64,000 nt of DNA from DATGJX01 sp963830545. Its GTDB lineage: Bacteria > Vulcanimicrobiota > Vulcanimicrobiia > Vulcanimicrobiales > Vulcanimicrobiaceae. The stretch lies in the NCBI GenBank assembly GCA_963830545.1, contig CAWHMK010000001.1, positions 2,294,001 through 2,358,000 on the forward strand, in the 5' to 3' direction. Positions within the stretch are counted from its first letter, which is position 1, and each line of letters opens with the position of its first letter. The notes beneath the pieces are model-generated. The model did no database searches and was not told where the DNA came from. It worked only from the letters and a program-made list of their open reading frames with translations. Of this stretch, positions 35,501-43,740 are shown in pieces. The translations under genes were made by a program, and so were the position numbers.

Positions 35501-36592
35501 GTGGACGCCTTGGACCGGCTTTTTCTCGAACGCGCGAACGAACTTGCGCGCCGCGGCATCGGCAATACCTCGCCGAACCCGGCCGTGGGCGCCGTCGTGG
35601 TCCGGGACGGCAGAATCGTCGGGGAAGGCTACCACCACCGCGCCGGCGAGGATCATGCAGAGGTGGTTGCGCTTCGCGCAGCCGGTGCGTTAGCCAAAGG
35701 CGCAACGCTTTACGTCACCCTCGAGCCCTGCAATCATGCGGGACGGACGCCGCCGTGTTCGCACGCTGTCGCGCACGCAGAGATCGCGCGTGTCGTCATC
35801 GGTGCCGAAGATCCGAATCCGCGAACGAATCTGGGAGGCATCGCGTATTTGCGCGAGGGCGGGTTGGCCGTAGAGATCGCCGGCGACGCTGCCTCGCGCG
35901 CGACCATCGAACCGTTCGCGCGTGCAATTCGTTCGACTCGGCCGTACGTCACGCTGAAGATGGCAATGTCGGCGGACGGGTACGTCACGTCCGCAAGCGG
36001 CGTTCAGCAATGGCTCACCGGCGCACAGGCGCGAGATTTCGTGCGCGAGTTGCGTATCGCACACGATGCGGTGGCCGTCGGCGCCGGCACCGTTCGCGTG
36101 GACAATCCGCGTCTTACCGTTCGGCCGGAGCATCTTCGCTTGCAGCCGTATCGCCGCGTGGTGCTGTGCGAGTCCGAGAGCGTCGATCCGGACAGTTTGA
36201 TTTTTTCGGCACGCGTAGGCTATGCGCGCACGATCGTCGTCGCTCCGGCGGGACTGCGCGAACGGTTCGCCGCGCTCGAAGCTGTTGCCGACGTTGTCTA
36301 TGTGGGCTCCAAGCGCAGCACCCAGCTCGACATCGCGCAGGCACTCCGCGACCTGCGCGCACTCGGCATAACCTCATTGCTGTGCGAAGGAGGGCCCACA
36401 TTCGCGGCGCGCCTTTTCGATTTGGGGTTGGTCGATCGATTTTACGCGCTGGTCGCTCCACAACTGCTGCGCGCGCCGGGCGCGGTTCCGGTACTTGCGC
36501 GGGGAACGCTCGCGGAGGTGCGGGGCCTTCGCTTCGACGGCGTCGAACGTATCGGGCCGGATTTACTCGTGGCGGGAATAATCGATGTTTAG
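35501..36592 (+). CDS. ribD: Bifunctional pyrimidine deaminase/reductase of riboflavin synthesis
   Basis: A 363-residue RibD. The N-terminal deaminase has TSPNPAVGAVVVRDGRIVGE, HHRAGEDHAEVVALRAAG (catalytic HAE) and EPCNHAGRTPPCSHAV (zinc cysteines). The C-terminal reductase has TRPYVTLKMAMSADGYVTS, VGAGTVRVDNPRLTVR and LLCEGGPTFAARLFDLGLVD. It converts the product of GTP cyclohydrolase II to the ribitylamino-uracil phosphate. GTG start. Overlaps ribE by 8 bases; the remaining pathway genes are 4 kb downstream. Confidence 0.95.
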   Translation: MDALDRLFLERANELARRGIGNTSPNPAVGAVVVRDGRIVGEGYHHRAGEDHAEVVALRAAGALAKGATLYVTLEPCNHAGRTPPCSHAVAHAEIARVVIGAEDPNPRTNLGGIAYLREGGLAVEIAGDAASRATIEPFARAIRSTRPYVTLKMAMSADGYVTSASGVQQWLTGAQARDFVRELRIAHDAVAVGAGTVRVDNPRLTVRPEHLRLQPYRRVVLCESESVDPDSLIFSARVGYARTIVVAPAGLRERFAALEAVADVVYVGSKRSTQLDIAQALRDLRALGITSLLCEGGPTFAARLFDLGLVDRFYALVAPQLLRAPGAVPVLARGTLAEVRGLRFDGVERIGPDLLVAGIIDV

Positions 36593-37175
36593 CGGATTGA
36601 TCTCATACAGGGGCACCGTGCAAAGCGTGGACTCTTTACCCGAAGGCGGCGAGCGGCTTCGCATACGCTGCGAGAACGCATCGGACGAGGACGTGGAAGC
36701 GAAAGATTCGATTGCGGTAAACGGCGTGTGCCTGACTGCGACGCAGGTCGATCACAACGTGATCGATTTCGACGTCATTCCGGAAACGCTGACGCGTTCT
36801 ACGCTCGGCACACTCCGGCCGGGCGATAGCGTCAATGTGGAATATTCGCTGCGTCTGGGCGATCGCATGGGCGGCCATTTCGTGTACGGTCACGTCGACG
36901 CCGCCGCACCGGTGCTTTCGCGCACACGCGAAGGACAAGGTGAACGCATGCGCATTTCGCTTCCGCTGAGTTTGCGCCCGTATGTGTGCGAGAAAGCCTT
37001 CATTAGCGTCGACGGAGTCAGCGTCACCGTTGCAGCCACCGCCGACGATTGGTTCGAGCTCGGACTCATTCCCGAAACGTTACGCCGGACGACGCTCGGC
37101 AATCTGCGGCCCGGCGATCGCGTAAATCTGGAAATCGATCCCCTCGCCCGATACGCGGTCCATGGCACGATTTAG
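36585..37175 (+). CDS. ribE: Riboflavin synthase (alpha subunit)
   Basis: A 196-residue protein with the two internally repeated lumazine-binding barrels. First repeat: MFSGLISYRGTVQSVDSLPE, SIAVNGVCLTATQVDHNVID and PETLTRSTLGTLRPGDSVNV. Second repeat: GHFVYGHVDAAAPVL, AFISVDGVSVTVAATADDWF and PETLRRTTLGNLRPGDRVNL. It joins two molecules of dimethyl-ribityllumazine to form riboflavin. ATG at 36585 overlaps ribD, and its end overlaps the thioesterase gene by 14 bases. Confidence 0.95.
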   Translation: MFSGLISYRGTVQSVDSLPEGGERLRIRCENASDEDVEAKDSIAVNGVCLTATQVDHNVIDFDVIPETLTRSTLGTLRPGDSVNVEYSLRLGDRMGGHFVYGHVDAAAPVLSRTREGQGERMRISLPLSLRPYVCEKAFISVDGVSVTVAATADDWFELGLIPETLRRTTLGNLRPGDRVNLEIDPLARYAVHGTI

Positions 37176-37617
37176 CGATCGCAAACCCGCGAGTGCTCGC
37201 TCGTTCGAAAGCCGCGTCATGGTGCAATGGGCGGACGTCGACATCGCCGGCATCATGTATTTCGCGGCCTATCAGCGCGCGGCGGAGCGCGCCGAAATGG
37301 ATTTTTTCGACGAGGTCGGCTTTCCGTACAATCGCGTGTTTCAAGACTACGACATTTGGCTTCCGCGCGTGCATGTGGAAGCGGATTACCACAAGCCCGC
37401 ACTCATGGGCGACTGGCTTCGATTGCGCACGCATATCACCCGCGTCGGCGCCTCCTCGATCCGGTGGGAAACGGTCGTGTTCAACGAGCGCACGAACGAA
37501 GCGGGCGCGGTGATTCGGCTCGTCGTCGCGTGCATGGACCGGCGTACGCTCAAGAGCCGGCCGCTTCCGCCGGAAATCCGCAGTGCGCTCCTTGCGTGCG
37601 TCGGAGAAGAACCATGA
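37162..37617 (+). CDS. Hotdog-fold acyl-CoA thioesterase (4HBT/YbgC-like)
   Basis: A 151-residue protein. The hotdog helix and active-site region are VMVQWADVDIAGIMYFAAYQ, with the catalytic Asp in WADVD, followed by ERAEMDFFDEVGFPYNRVFQ. The later strands read PRVHVEADYHKPALMGDWLR and SSIRWETVVFNERTNE. It hydrolyses an acyl- or aroyl-CoA thioester in the cytoplasm. Start ATG at 37162 lies within the end of ribE; its stop overlaps the next gene (ATGA). The link to its riboflavin neighbours is only positional. Confidence 0.85.
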   Translation: MARFSDRKPASARSFESRVMVQWADVDIAGIMYFAAYQRAAERAEMDFFDEVGFPYNRVFQDYDIWLPRVHVEADYHKPALMGDWLRLRTHITRVGASSIRWETVVFNERTNEAGAVIRLVVACMDRRTLKSRPLPPEIRSALLACVGEEP

Positions 37618-38657
37618 TAACGGCGCGCACGACGATGCGATCGGCGATTCTCGTCGAGCCCAAACGGATCGAATTACGCAGCGTGCCGATGCCGCAACCG
37701 GCACGCGGTGCGGTCGTCGTGCGCGTGCGCGCTGCGCTGACGGATGGAACCGACTTGAAAGCTTATCGGCGCGGTCACCCGCAGATGCCGATGCCGACAC
37801 CGTTCGGACACGAGTTTTCGGGCGACGTCGCGGCCGCGGGTGACGGCGTCACGAAATTCGCGGCAGGCGATGCCGTCATGAGCGTGCATTCGGCGCCGTG
37901 CGGCGCATGCTATTGGTGCAGACGCGGCGAAGAAGAATTGTGCGAATCGGTGATGGCAACCAAGATTCTGGGTGCGTACGCCGAGTACATCGAAATTCCC
38001 GAGCACATCGTCGAGAAGAACTGCTATCCCAAACCGCCGGATCTTTCATATGCCCGCGCTGCTTTTCTGGAGCCGCTGGCGTGCGTAGTGCATTCGCTCG
38101 ATTTTGCGAGAATTCCACCGGGTTCAACCGTCCTCGTCATGGGCGACGGCGGGTTCGGCTTGTTGCATGCGGCGCTGCTCGCGCGGCGCGGGCTGCGAGC
38201 GATCCTCGCCGGGCGGCGAATGGAGCGACTTCGTATCGCGCGCGATCTCGGCGCCGCCGAAGTCATCGATGCGCGCAGTGACGAGGTTGCACAGCGCGTG
38301 CGTGAGTTCACGGAAGGCCGCGGTGCGGATGCGCTGATCGAATGTACCGGCCGCGAAACCGTGTGGGAGGCTGCGCCCATGATGGTGCGCCGCGGCGGCG
38401 TCGTGTCGTTTTTCGGTGGGCTGCCCTCGAGTGCGCGTGTGTCGTTTTTGGCGGCACGCATGCATTACGATCAGGTGCGTTTGGTGAGCCCATTCCATTT
38501 CACGCCGCGCGCGGTTCGCCAAGCGTACGAATTGCTCGCCGCCAATGCGATCGATCCGCAAGCGCTGATTAGCGGCAGCGCCACGCTGGACCGGATTGCG
38601 GACGTTTTCGAGCGCCTCGACGCCGGCGACGGCATCAAATTCGCTATCCAACCGTGA
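37614..38657 (+). CDS. Zinc-type medium-chain dehydrogenase/reductase, variant catalytic site
   Basis: A 347-residue MDR protein. The structural zinc site is HSAPCGACYWCRRGEEELC, the proton-relay/zinc His lies in PTPFGHEFSGDVAAAGDG and the NAD-binding motif is VLVMGDGGFGLLHAALLARR. The catalytic zinc cysteine of the usual GICGTD pattern is replaced: the segment reads ALTDGTDLKAYRRG, with Asp before GTD. Activity as a polyol or sugar dehydrogenase is plausible, but the substitution may change metal binding. Its stop overlaps the start of a second MDR gene, so the two are made together and may form a pair. Confidence 0.82.
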   Translation: MITARTTMRSAILVEPKRIELRSVPMPQPARGAVVVRVRAALTDGTDLKAYRRGHPQMPMPTPFGHEFSGDVAAAGDGVTKFAAGDAVMSVHSAPCGACYWCRRGEEELCESVMATKILGAYAEYIEIPEHIVEKNCYPKPPDLSYARAAFLEPLACVVHSLDFARIPPGSTVLVMGDGGFGLLHAALLARRGLRAILAGRRMERLRIARDLGAAEVIDARSDEVAQRVREFTEGRGADALIECTGRETVWEAAPMMVRRGGVVSFFGGLPSSARVSFLAARMHYDQVRLVSPFHFTPRAVRQAYELLAANAIDPQALISGSATLDRIADVFERLDAGDGIKFAIQP

Positions 38658-39661
38658 ATTCGAAGATGCGGGCCGCGGTTCTGTACGATGTGGACGACAT
38701 CCGCATCGAGGAACGCGACGTTCCGAAAATCTCGGCGGGCGAACTGCTCGTGCATACGCGCGCGAGCGGCATTTGTACCGGCGACGTCATGGGGTGGTAC
38801 GTGCGCCGGAAGGCACCGCTCGTGCTCGGACACGAGCCGGCCGGCGTCGTGGCTGCAGTCGGTCAGGGAGTTGAAGAATTCAAAGCGGGCGATCGCGTGT
38901 TCGTGCATCATCACGCTCCGTGTTTTGTTTGCCGCGCCTGCGAACGCGGCGACTACGTCCAATGCGCGACGTGGCGAAAGAGCGCCATCGACCCCGGCGG
39001 CTTGGCCGAATACTTTCGCGTGCCGAAAGAAAACGTGCGCGACACGCTGCATTTGCCCGAACGCGTGCCGTTCGTGGACGGATCGCTCGTCGAACCGCTC
39101 GCGTGCGTCGTCAAGTCGATTCGGCGCAGCGGCCTGCGCGGCGGGGACCGGATCTATATCATCGGGCTCGGCGTGATGGGCCTTATGCACGCGCTCGTCG
39201 CGCAGGCGCTGGGGGCCGAAGTGAGCGCAACCGACTTCCTCGAGGAACGGCGCGAACGCGCGGCCTCGCTGGGGATTCGGGCGGTGCATCCCGATCGAGG
39301 GTTCGCCGGCGCCGACGTGGTGATCTGCGGCCCCGGCTCCCCCGAGGCCCTGCGTAATGCATTCGCCGCCGTTGCACCGGGTGGAACCGTCGTGATGTTC
39401 ACACCGCTCGAACCGGGCATTGCATTCGCGTTCGACCCGAACGACTTGTATTTCCGCGACGTCACGCTCGCGACGAGTTATTCGTGCGGGCCGCCGGACA
39501 CACGCGAAGCGTTGGAATGGATCGTTCGCGGCGTGGTGACTGCACAGCGTTTGGGCGCGACCATCTATCCGTTCGAAGAGGCACCCACCGCTTACCAGTT
39601 ACTTCGCAGTTCGCGCATCGTCAAACCAATCGTAACGTTCGAACCGACGCTTTTTCCATAG
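38654..39661 (+). CDS. Zinc-type medium-chain alcohol/polyol dehydrogenase
   Basis: A 335-residue MDR enzyme with a complete zinc set: catalytic Cys in ASGICTGDVMGWYV, His in LVLGHEPAGVVAAVGQG, and structural cysteines in HHHAPCFVCRACERGDYVQC. NAD-binding: RIYIIGLGVMGLMHALVAQA. It resembles sorbitol/threonine-type dehydrogenases. Start GTG at 38654 overlaps the preceding stop; ATG at 38666 is an alternative. Substrate unknown. Together with the preceding paralogue it forms a two-gene redox unit. Confidence 0.85.
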   Translation: MNSKMRAAVLYDVDDIRIEERDVPKISAGELLVHTRASGICTGDVMGWYVRRKAPLVLGHEPAGVVAAVGQGVEEFKAGDRVFVHHHAPCFVCRACERGDYVQCATWRKSAIDPGGLAEYFRVPKENVRDTLHLPERVPFVDGSLVEPLACVVKSIRRSGLRGGDRIYIIGLGVMGLMHALVAQALGAEVSATDFLEERRERAASLGIRAVHPDRGFAGADVVICGPGSPEALRNAFAAVAPGGTVVMFTPLEPGIAFAFDPNDLYFRDVTLATSYSCGPPDTREALEWIVRGVVTAQRLGATIYPFEEAPTAYQLLRSSRIVKPIVTFEPTLFP

Positions 39662-39662
39662 C

Positions 39663-40136
39663 TCACACCCACCGCGGCACACGCCGCCGGTATTGCTGGT
39701 AGGCGTCCCCGAATTTGCGCTCCAGATAGCGTTCTTCGCGCTCGATAACGCCCACATTCATCAACCAAATCACGCTCGGCAACACCGCTAGGGGTAGTGC
39801 TGCGCGCGATGCGAGCGCCGTTCCCGCGTACGCGAGCGTCAACGCGAGATACAGCGGATTACGCGTGTAGGCAAACGGGCCGGCTTCCAGCAAAGTGGTC
39901 GTCTCTTCAAACGGATCGATCGGCGTGGCGGCTTCCTTGAATTCGCGGATCGCCGGTGCGACCAAGGAAAGGGCCGCGGCGAAGAAGCCTATCGATAACG
40001 GACGCGCGACCGGGGGCATGCGCCGCTTGAACAGCAGCCGATCCGCGATGATTCCTGCAACGAGCGGGGCGCCGTAGATCAGCGGCGGAAAGGCGATCAC
40101 ACCGGCGGTTTCCCCATGTTTTGCCATGTGCAGCAT
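39663..40136 (-). CDS. Isoprenylcysteine carboxylmethyltransferase/PEMT-family membrane methyltransferase
   Basis: About 157 residues with four to five predicted membrane helices. The family signature is LLEAGPFAYTRNPLYLALTL, followed by EREERYLERKFGDAYQQYRR near the C-terminus; together they form the SAM-binding site of the ICMT/NnrU/PEMT group. Bacterial members methylate small lipophilic or lipid substrates. ATG at 40136 (MLHMAKHG) is chosen over the longer start at 40190, since hydrophobic sequence begins soon after. Convergent with the dehydrogenase and divergent from the HTH-RibBA gene. Confidence 0.8.
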   Translation of the reverse strand: MLHMAKHGETAGVIAFPPLIYGAPLVAGIIADRLLFKRRMPPVARPLSIGFFAAALSLVAPAIREFKEAATPIDPFEETTTLLEAGPFAYTRNPLYLALTLAYAGTALASRAALPLAVLPSVIWLMNVGVIEREERYLERKFGDAYQQYRRRVPRWV

Positions 40137-40219
40137 GTTCCCAAAGTCGAAGTTTGCCCGACCACGCCTTTGCCATAATTTCGCCGTCAAATACTACGGC
40201 GAAAGGCGGGTGTCCGATC

Positions 40220-40229
40220 TGTCTAGACA
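40220..40229. promoter_or_regulatory. 10-bp perfect palindrome upstream of HTH-RibBA
   Basis: TGTCTAGACA reads the same on both strands and lies 60 bases upstream of the -35 element of the following gene. It is of a size bound by an XRE-type dimer, so it is a candidate site for the HTH domain fused to RibBA. Short palindromes also occur by chance. Confidence 0.35.
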
Positions 40230-40289
40230 TCCGGTTGGCCGGGCCGCTTTTATGTGCAAATCCGCAATAGGGGCAATAGGTATATCATC

Positions 40290-40318
40290 TTGACAACTGT
40301 TAAGTCCGGGGCTAGCTT
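40290..40318 (+). promoter_or_regulatory. Sigma-70-type promoter giving a nearly leaderless HTH-RibBA transcript
   Basis: TTGACA at 40290-40295 and TAGCTT at 40313-40318 are 17 bases apart. The GTG start codon is only 7 bases past the -10 element, so the transcript would begin at or next to the start codon. No FMN riboswitch fold fits in the space. Confidence 0.6.
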
Positions 40319-40324
40319 CGAGTA

Positions 40325-41763
40325 GTGAACGTTTTTGCCAGTGAGTTGAACGCGGCCATGGAGGCCGCCGGTCTGAGCGCCGCGGAGCTCGCTCAGCGGA
40401 GCGGCTTGACCGAAGCCGCGGTCTCGTACCTGCGCTCGGGGCAGCGCGAGCCTTCCTACCGGTCGCTCCAGCGCTTGACGCATGTTCTACCGGAGTTGGC
40501 GGGCACTCTGGAAGGCGCATCGCCGTTCGATTCAATCGAAGAAGCGATAAAGGACATTCGCGCCGGCAAAATGGTCATCGTGCTGGATGACGAGGATCGC
40601 GAAAACGAGGGCGACCTCGTTATGGCCGCCCAGATGGTCACGCCGGAAGCCGATGAACTTCATGCGCAAACACGCGGGCGGCCTCATCTGCGTGCCGATG
40701 ATCGCCAAGCGGCTCGACGAGCTGCATCTGCCGCAGATGGTTTCCGAAAATAGCGCGGTCCACGAAACGGCGTTCACCGTTTCGGTCGAAGCGCGCGGCC
40801 GCACGACGACCGGCATTTCCGCACACGATCGCGCCGCGACGATTCAAGCGCTGCTCGATCCGGCCACACGCCCTTCGGACCTACTGCGTCCCGGCCATAC
40901 GTTTCCGCTACGCGCGCGCGACGGCGGCGTGCTGGTTCGCGCGGGTCAAACCGAAGCCTCGGTCGATCTCGCGCGCCTGGCGGGATTGTATCCCGCAGGC
41001 GTCATCTGCGAGATCATGGCTGAAGACGGAACAATGGAGCGTCTCGACGGACTCATCGAATTCGCGAAACGCCACGGTTTGAAACTCATCACCGTCAAGG
41101 ACCTCATCGCGTACCGTTGGCGCACTGAGAAATTGCTGCATCGCATCGCGGAATTCAAACTTCCTACCGAAGTCGGGACGTGGACGGGGTACGCCTACGA
41201 GAACAGCATCGACAAGAACACGCACGTCGCGCTGGTCATGGGCGAAATCGGCGACGGGCGCGATCTCATCGTGCGGGTTCATTCCGAATGTCTTACCGGT
41301 GACGCGCTGCACTCGCTGCGGTGCGATTGTGCGGCGCAGCGGGACGGCGCGATGCACATCATCGCCAGAGAAGGTCGCGGCGATTTTTCTCTATTTGCGT
41401 CAGGAAGGGCGCGGCATCGGCCTTGCCAACAAGCTGCGCGCATATCAATTGCAAGACAACGGTGCCGACACCGTCGAGGCCAACATCGCGCTGGGGCTGC
41501 CGGTGGATAAGCGCGATTACGGCATCGGCTCGCAAATTTTGGCGGATCTCGGCGTGAAAGAGATGCGCGTCATTACCAACAATCCACGCAAAATTTTTGG
41601 TCTGGAGGGCTACGGCTTGAAGATCGTCGGACGAGTACCGCTTCAAACCGAACCGACGCAGTACAACAAACGCTACATGGCCACCAAGCGCAGCAAACTC
41701 GGGCATATGTTCACGGAAGCCGCCGCGCCGAACGGTACGCTGCCGCACGGCGATCACGCATGA
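40325..41763 (+). CDS. ribBA: XRE-type HTH fused to RibBA (DHBP synthase / GTP cyclohydrolase II), two indels
   Basis: About 478 residues after repair. Residues ~5-60 are a Cro/C1-type helix-turn-helix (AMEAAGLSAAELAQRSGLTE, VSYLRSGQREPSYRSLQRL). This is in the same unbroken frame as the DHBP synthase core: IVLDDEDRENEGDLVMAAQ. The frame then shifts at ~40652 to NFMRKHAGGLICVPMIAKR and runs through FPLRARDGGVLVRAGQTEAS. GTP cyclohydrolase II follows with zinc motif CLTGDALHSLRCDC, shifts again at ~41383 to LYLRQEGRGIGLANKL and ends with ITNNPRKIFGLEGYGLKIVG. It makes both riboflavin precursors. The N-terminal DNA-binding domain suggests self-regulation. Overlaps ribH by 4 bases. Confidence 0.9.
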
Positions 41764-42257
41764 AGAAAAACTCCTTGCCGCCGAAACCTGATTGTTCGGG
41801 TAAGCGCTTTGCAATCGTCGTCGCGCGATTTTACGAGCAGCTCGCCGACTGGCTCGAGGACGGCGCGCGCCGCGCACTGAGCGACTGCGGTGTGCGTGAC
41901 GAGCATATTTCCGTTTATCACGTGCCGGGGTGCTTTGAATTGCCGCTGGCCGCGAAACGCCTGATCGCCGCGGACGACCGGCTCGATGCCCTCGTCGCGC
42001 TGGGGGCGGTCATTCGCGGGGAAACTCCGCATTTTGAATACGTCGCGGGCGAATGCGCCCGCGGCATCATGTCGCTTCAGCTCGCCACGGGTGTGCCCAT
42101 TGGTTTCGGGGTCCTCACGACGGAGAATCTGCAGCAAGCCCAAGACCGCGCAAACCCCGAACGGGGCGACAAAGGCTACGAAGCAGCGCTGGCGGCCGCC
42201 TCGTTGCTGCAGGTCCCGCAAGAACAGGCACGCGAGGCCCTCGGCTTTCGCCGGTAA
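41760..42257 (+). CDS. ribH: 6,7-dimethyl-8-ribityllumazine synthase
   Basis: A 165-residue enzyme: FAIVVARFYEQLADWLEDGA, then VYHVPGCFELPLAAKRL, DALVALGAVIRGETPHFEYV (catalytic His and phosphate site) and PIGFGVLTTENLQQAQDRA. It condenses the RibB and RibD products to lumazine, the substrate of RibE. Its ATG overlaps the RibBA stop (ATGA). The family forms 60-mer or pentameric shells. Confidence 0.95.
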   Translation: MKKNSLPPKPDCSGKRFAIVVARFYEQLADWLEDGARRALSDCGVRDEHISVYHVPGCFELPLAAKRLIAADDRLDALVALGAVIRGETPHFEYVAGECARGIMSLQLATGVPIGFGVLTTENLQQAQDRANPERGDKGYEAALAAASLLQVPQEQAREALGFRR

Positions 42258-42348
42258 GGCCCCCGCCCGAAAAGCCGGGCAACCAAGCGAGGAATCTCTG
42301 CGACAGGAGTCGGATAAAGCCGTCTGTTACTTTGTGGAGGCCCGACCC

Positions 42349-42645
42349 TTGGAAGACAAGAGTATTACGTGCAAAGACTGCGCCCAGCCGTTCATTTTCA
42401 CGGTGCGCGACCAACAATTTTACGCTGAAAAAGGGTTTCAGAACGAGCCGCAGCGTTGCCGCGAGTGCCGCCAGGCACGCAAGGGGCAAGGCGGAGGCTC
42501 AGGCGGCTCCGGTTCGGCTCGTCCGAGTTATGAAGCCGTCTGCGCCGAATGCGGCACAAACACGACCGTTCCGTTCCGTCCCAAGGGCGATCGGCCGGTA
42601 TATTGCCGTACCTGTTTTACGGCGCATCAGCCCGCTGCGGTCTAG
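42349..42645 (+). CDS. Small zinc-ribbon protein with two CxxC knuckle pairs
   Basis: A 98-residue protein beginning at TTG 42349 behind gtggagg. The first zinc ribbon is SITCKDCAQPFIFTVRDQQF followed by PQRCRECRQARKGQ. A Gly/Ser linker comes next, then AVCAECGTNTTVPFRPKGDR with PVYCRTCFTAH. This matches the CxxC-rich DNA-binding/zinc-ribbon family (zf-trcl plus CxxCxxC type) common in Chloroflexi, Patescibacteria and related MAGs. It probably binds nucleic acid. A strong terminator follows. Confidence 0.8.
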   Translation: MEDKSITCKDCAQPFIFTVRDQQFYAEKGFQNEPQRCRECRQARKGQGGGSGGSGSARPSYEAVCAECGTNTTVPFRPKGDRPVYCRTCFTAHQPAAV

Positions 42646-42669
42646 CCTTCGCGAATCTCCCGAGATCCC

Positions 42670-42701
42670 AAAGCCGCGCGAATGTTTTCGCGCGGCTTTT
42701 T
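42670..42701. terminator. Strong intrinsic (bidirectional) terminator
   Basis: AAAGCCGCGCGAA and TTCGCGCGGCTTT form a perfect 13-bp stem with a 4-base loop, with T-runs on the 3' side of either strand. It closes the ribBA-ribH-zinc-ribbon transcript. Confidence 0.9.
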
Positions 42702-42728
42702 GCGTGGCGGCGACGAACATGCGCCGCG

Positions 42729-43740
42729 ATGATTGAATCATTGGAGGCCGTGCGTTGGGCCGGCGACGCAGTCGAATACATCGATCAACGATTGCTTCCG
42801 CATGAGACGCGCGTCTGCCGCGCGAGCGCGCCCGAAGAACTGGAAGAGGCAATTCGCACGCTCGCCGTGCGCGGGGCTCCGTGCATCGGCGTTTTCGGAG
42901 CGTACGGCGTCGCGCTGCTGCACGATACAATCCCGGATGAGGCGGCATTCCGAGCCGCAGCCTCGCGGGTGCGAAATGCGCGGCCGACGGCAGTCAATCT
43001 CACATGGGCGGTGGATCGCGTGCTCGGCTGCTCGCGACATGCTCGCCGAAGCGCAGGCCATTCACGAAGAGCAGCGCGCGATGGACGAATGCATCGCCGA
43101 AGCGGGGGCGGAGCTGATTCCGCAAGGCGCGCGCGTTCTGACGCACTGCAGCACCGGTCCGATCGCGACCGCAGGCGGCGGCACCGCACTCGGCGTCATC
43201 CTTGCCGCGCATCGCGCGGGAAAGCATCCGCACGTCTTCGTCGGCGAAACGCGGCCCCTGCTGCAAGGCGCGCGTTTGACGTACTACGAGCTGCAGCGCG
43301 CGGGCGTCGACGCAACGCTTCTGGTAGACGCGGCCGCACCGGTTGCAATGCAGCGCAAATCCATCGATCTGGCGATCGTCGGCGCCGATCGAATCGCGCG
43401 CAACGGCGACACGGCAAACAAAATCGGAACCTACGGATTGGCGATTGCGGCAGCGCATCACCGCATACCGTTTTACGTCGCCGCCCCCCGTTCGACGTTC
43501 GATCTCTCCGCGCAAGACGGCAGCGCAATCCCCATCGAGGAGCGTTCTCCGGACGAGGTCGCATCGTTTTCAGGCGTGCGCGTCGCACAAGAGGGAGCCC
43601 GCGCGTATAATCCCGCATTCGACGTTACGCCGGGGCACCTGGTCACCGCATTCGTCACGGAATACGGCATATTGCGGCCGCCGTACCCGGAATCGATCCC
43701 GGATCTCGAGCTTCGCCCGAATCTGGCAGCGGTTCGATGA
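42729..43740 (+). CDS. mtnA: S-methyl-5-thioribose-1-phosphate isomerase (indel at ~43025)
   Basis: About 337 residues after repair. RLLPHETRVCRASAPEELEE, TLAVRGAPCIGVFGAYGVAL (substrate loop) and PTAVNLTWAVDRVL come first. The frame shifts near 43025, then ARDMLAEAQAIHEEQRAMDE, the catalytic-Cys region LTHCSTGPIATAGGGTALGV, the catalytic Asp in AIVGADRIARNGDTANKIG, and AFDVTPGHLVTAFVTEYGIL. In the methionine salvage pathway it isomerises methylthioribose-1-phosphate; some homologues act on ribose-1,5-bisphosphate or deoxyribose analogues. CSTGPIAT departs from the usual CNAGALAT. Overlaps the next gene by 4 bases. Confidence 0.88.

Noticed and set aside
40137..40324. FMN riboswitch upstream of the ribBA fusion
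   Set aside because: The conserved FMN-aptamer boxes are absent and the promoter leaves almost no leader.
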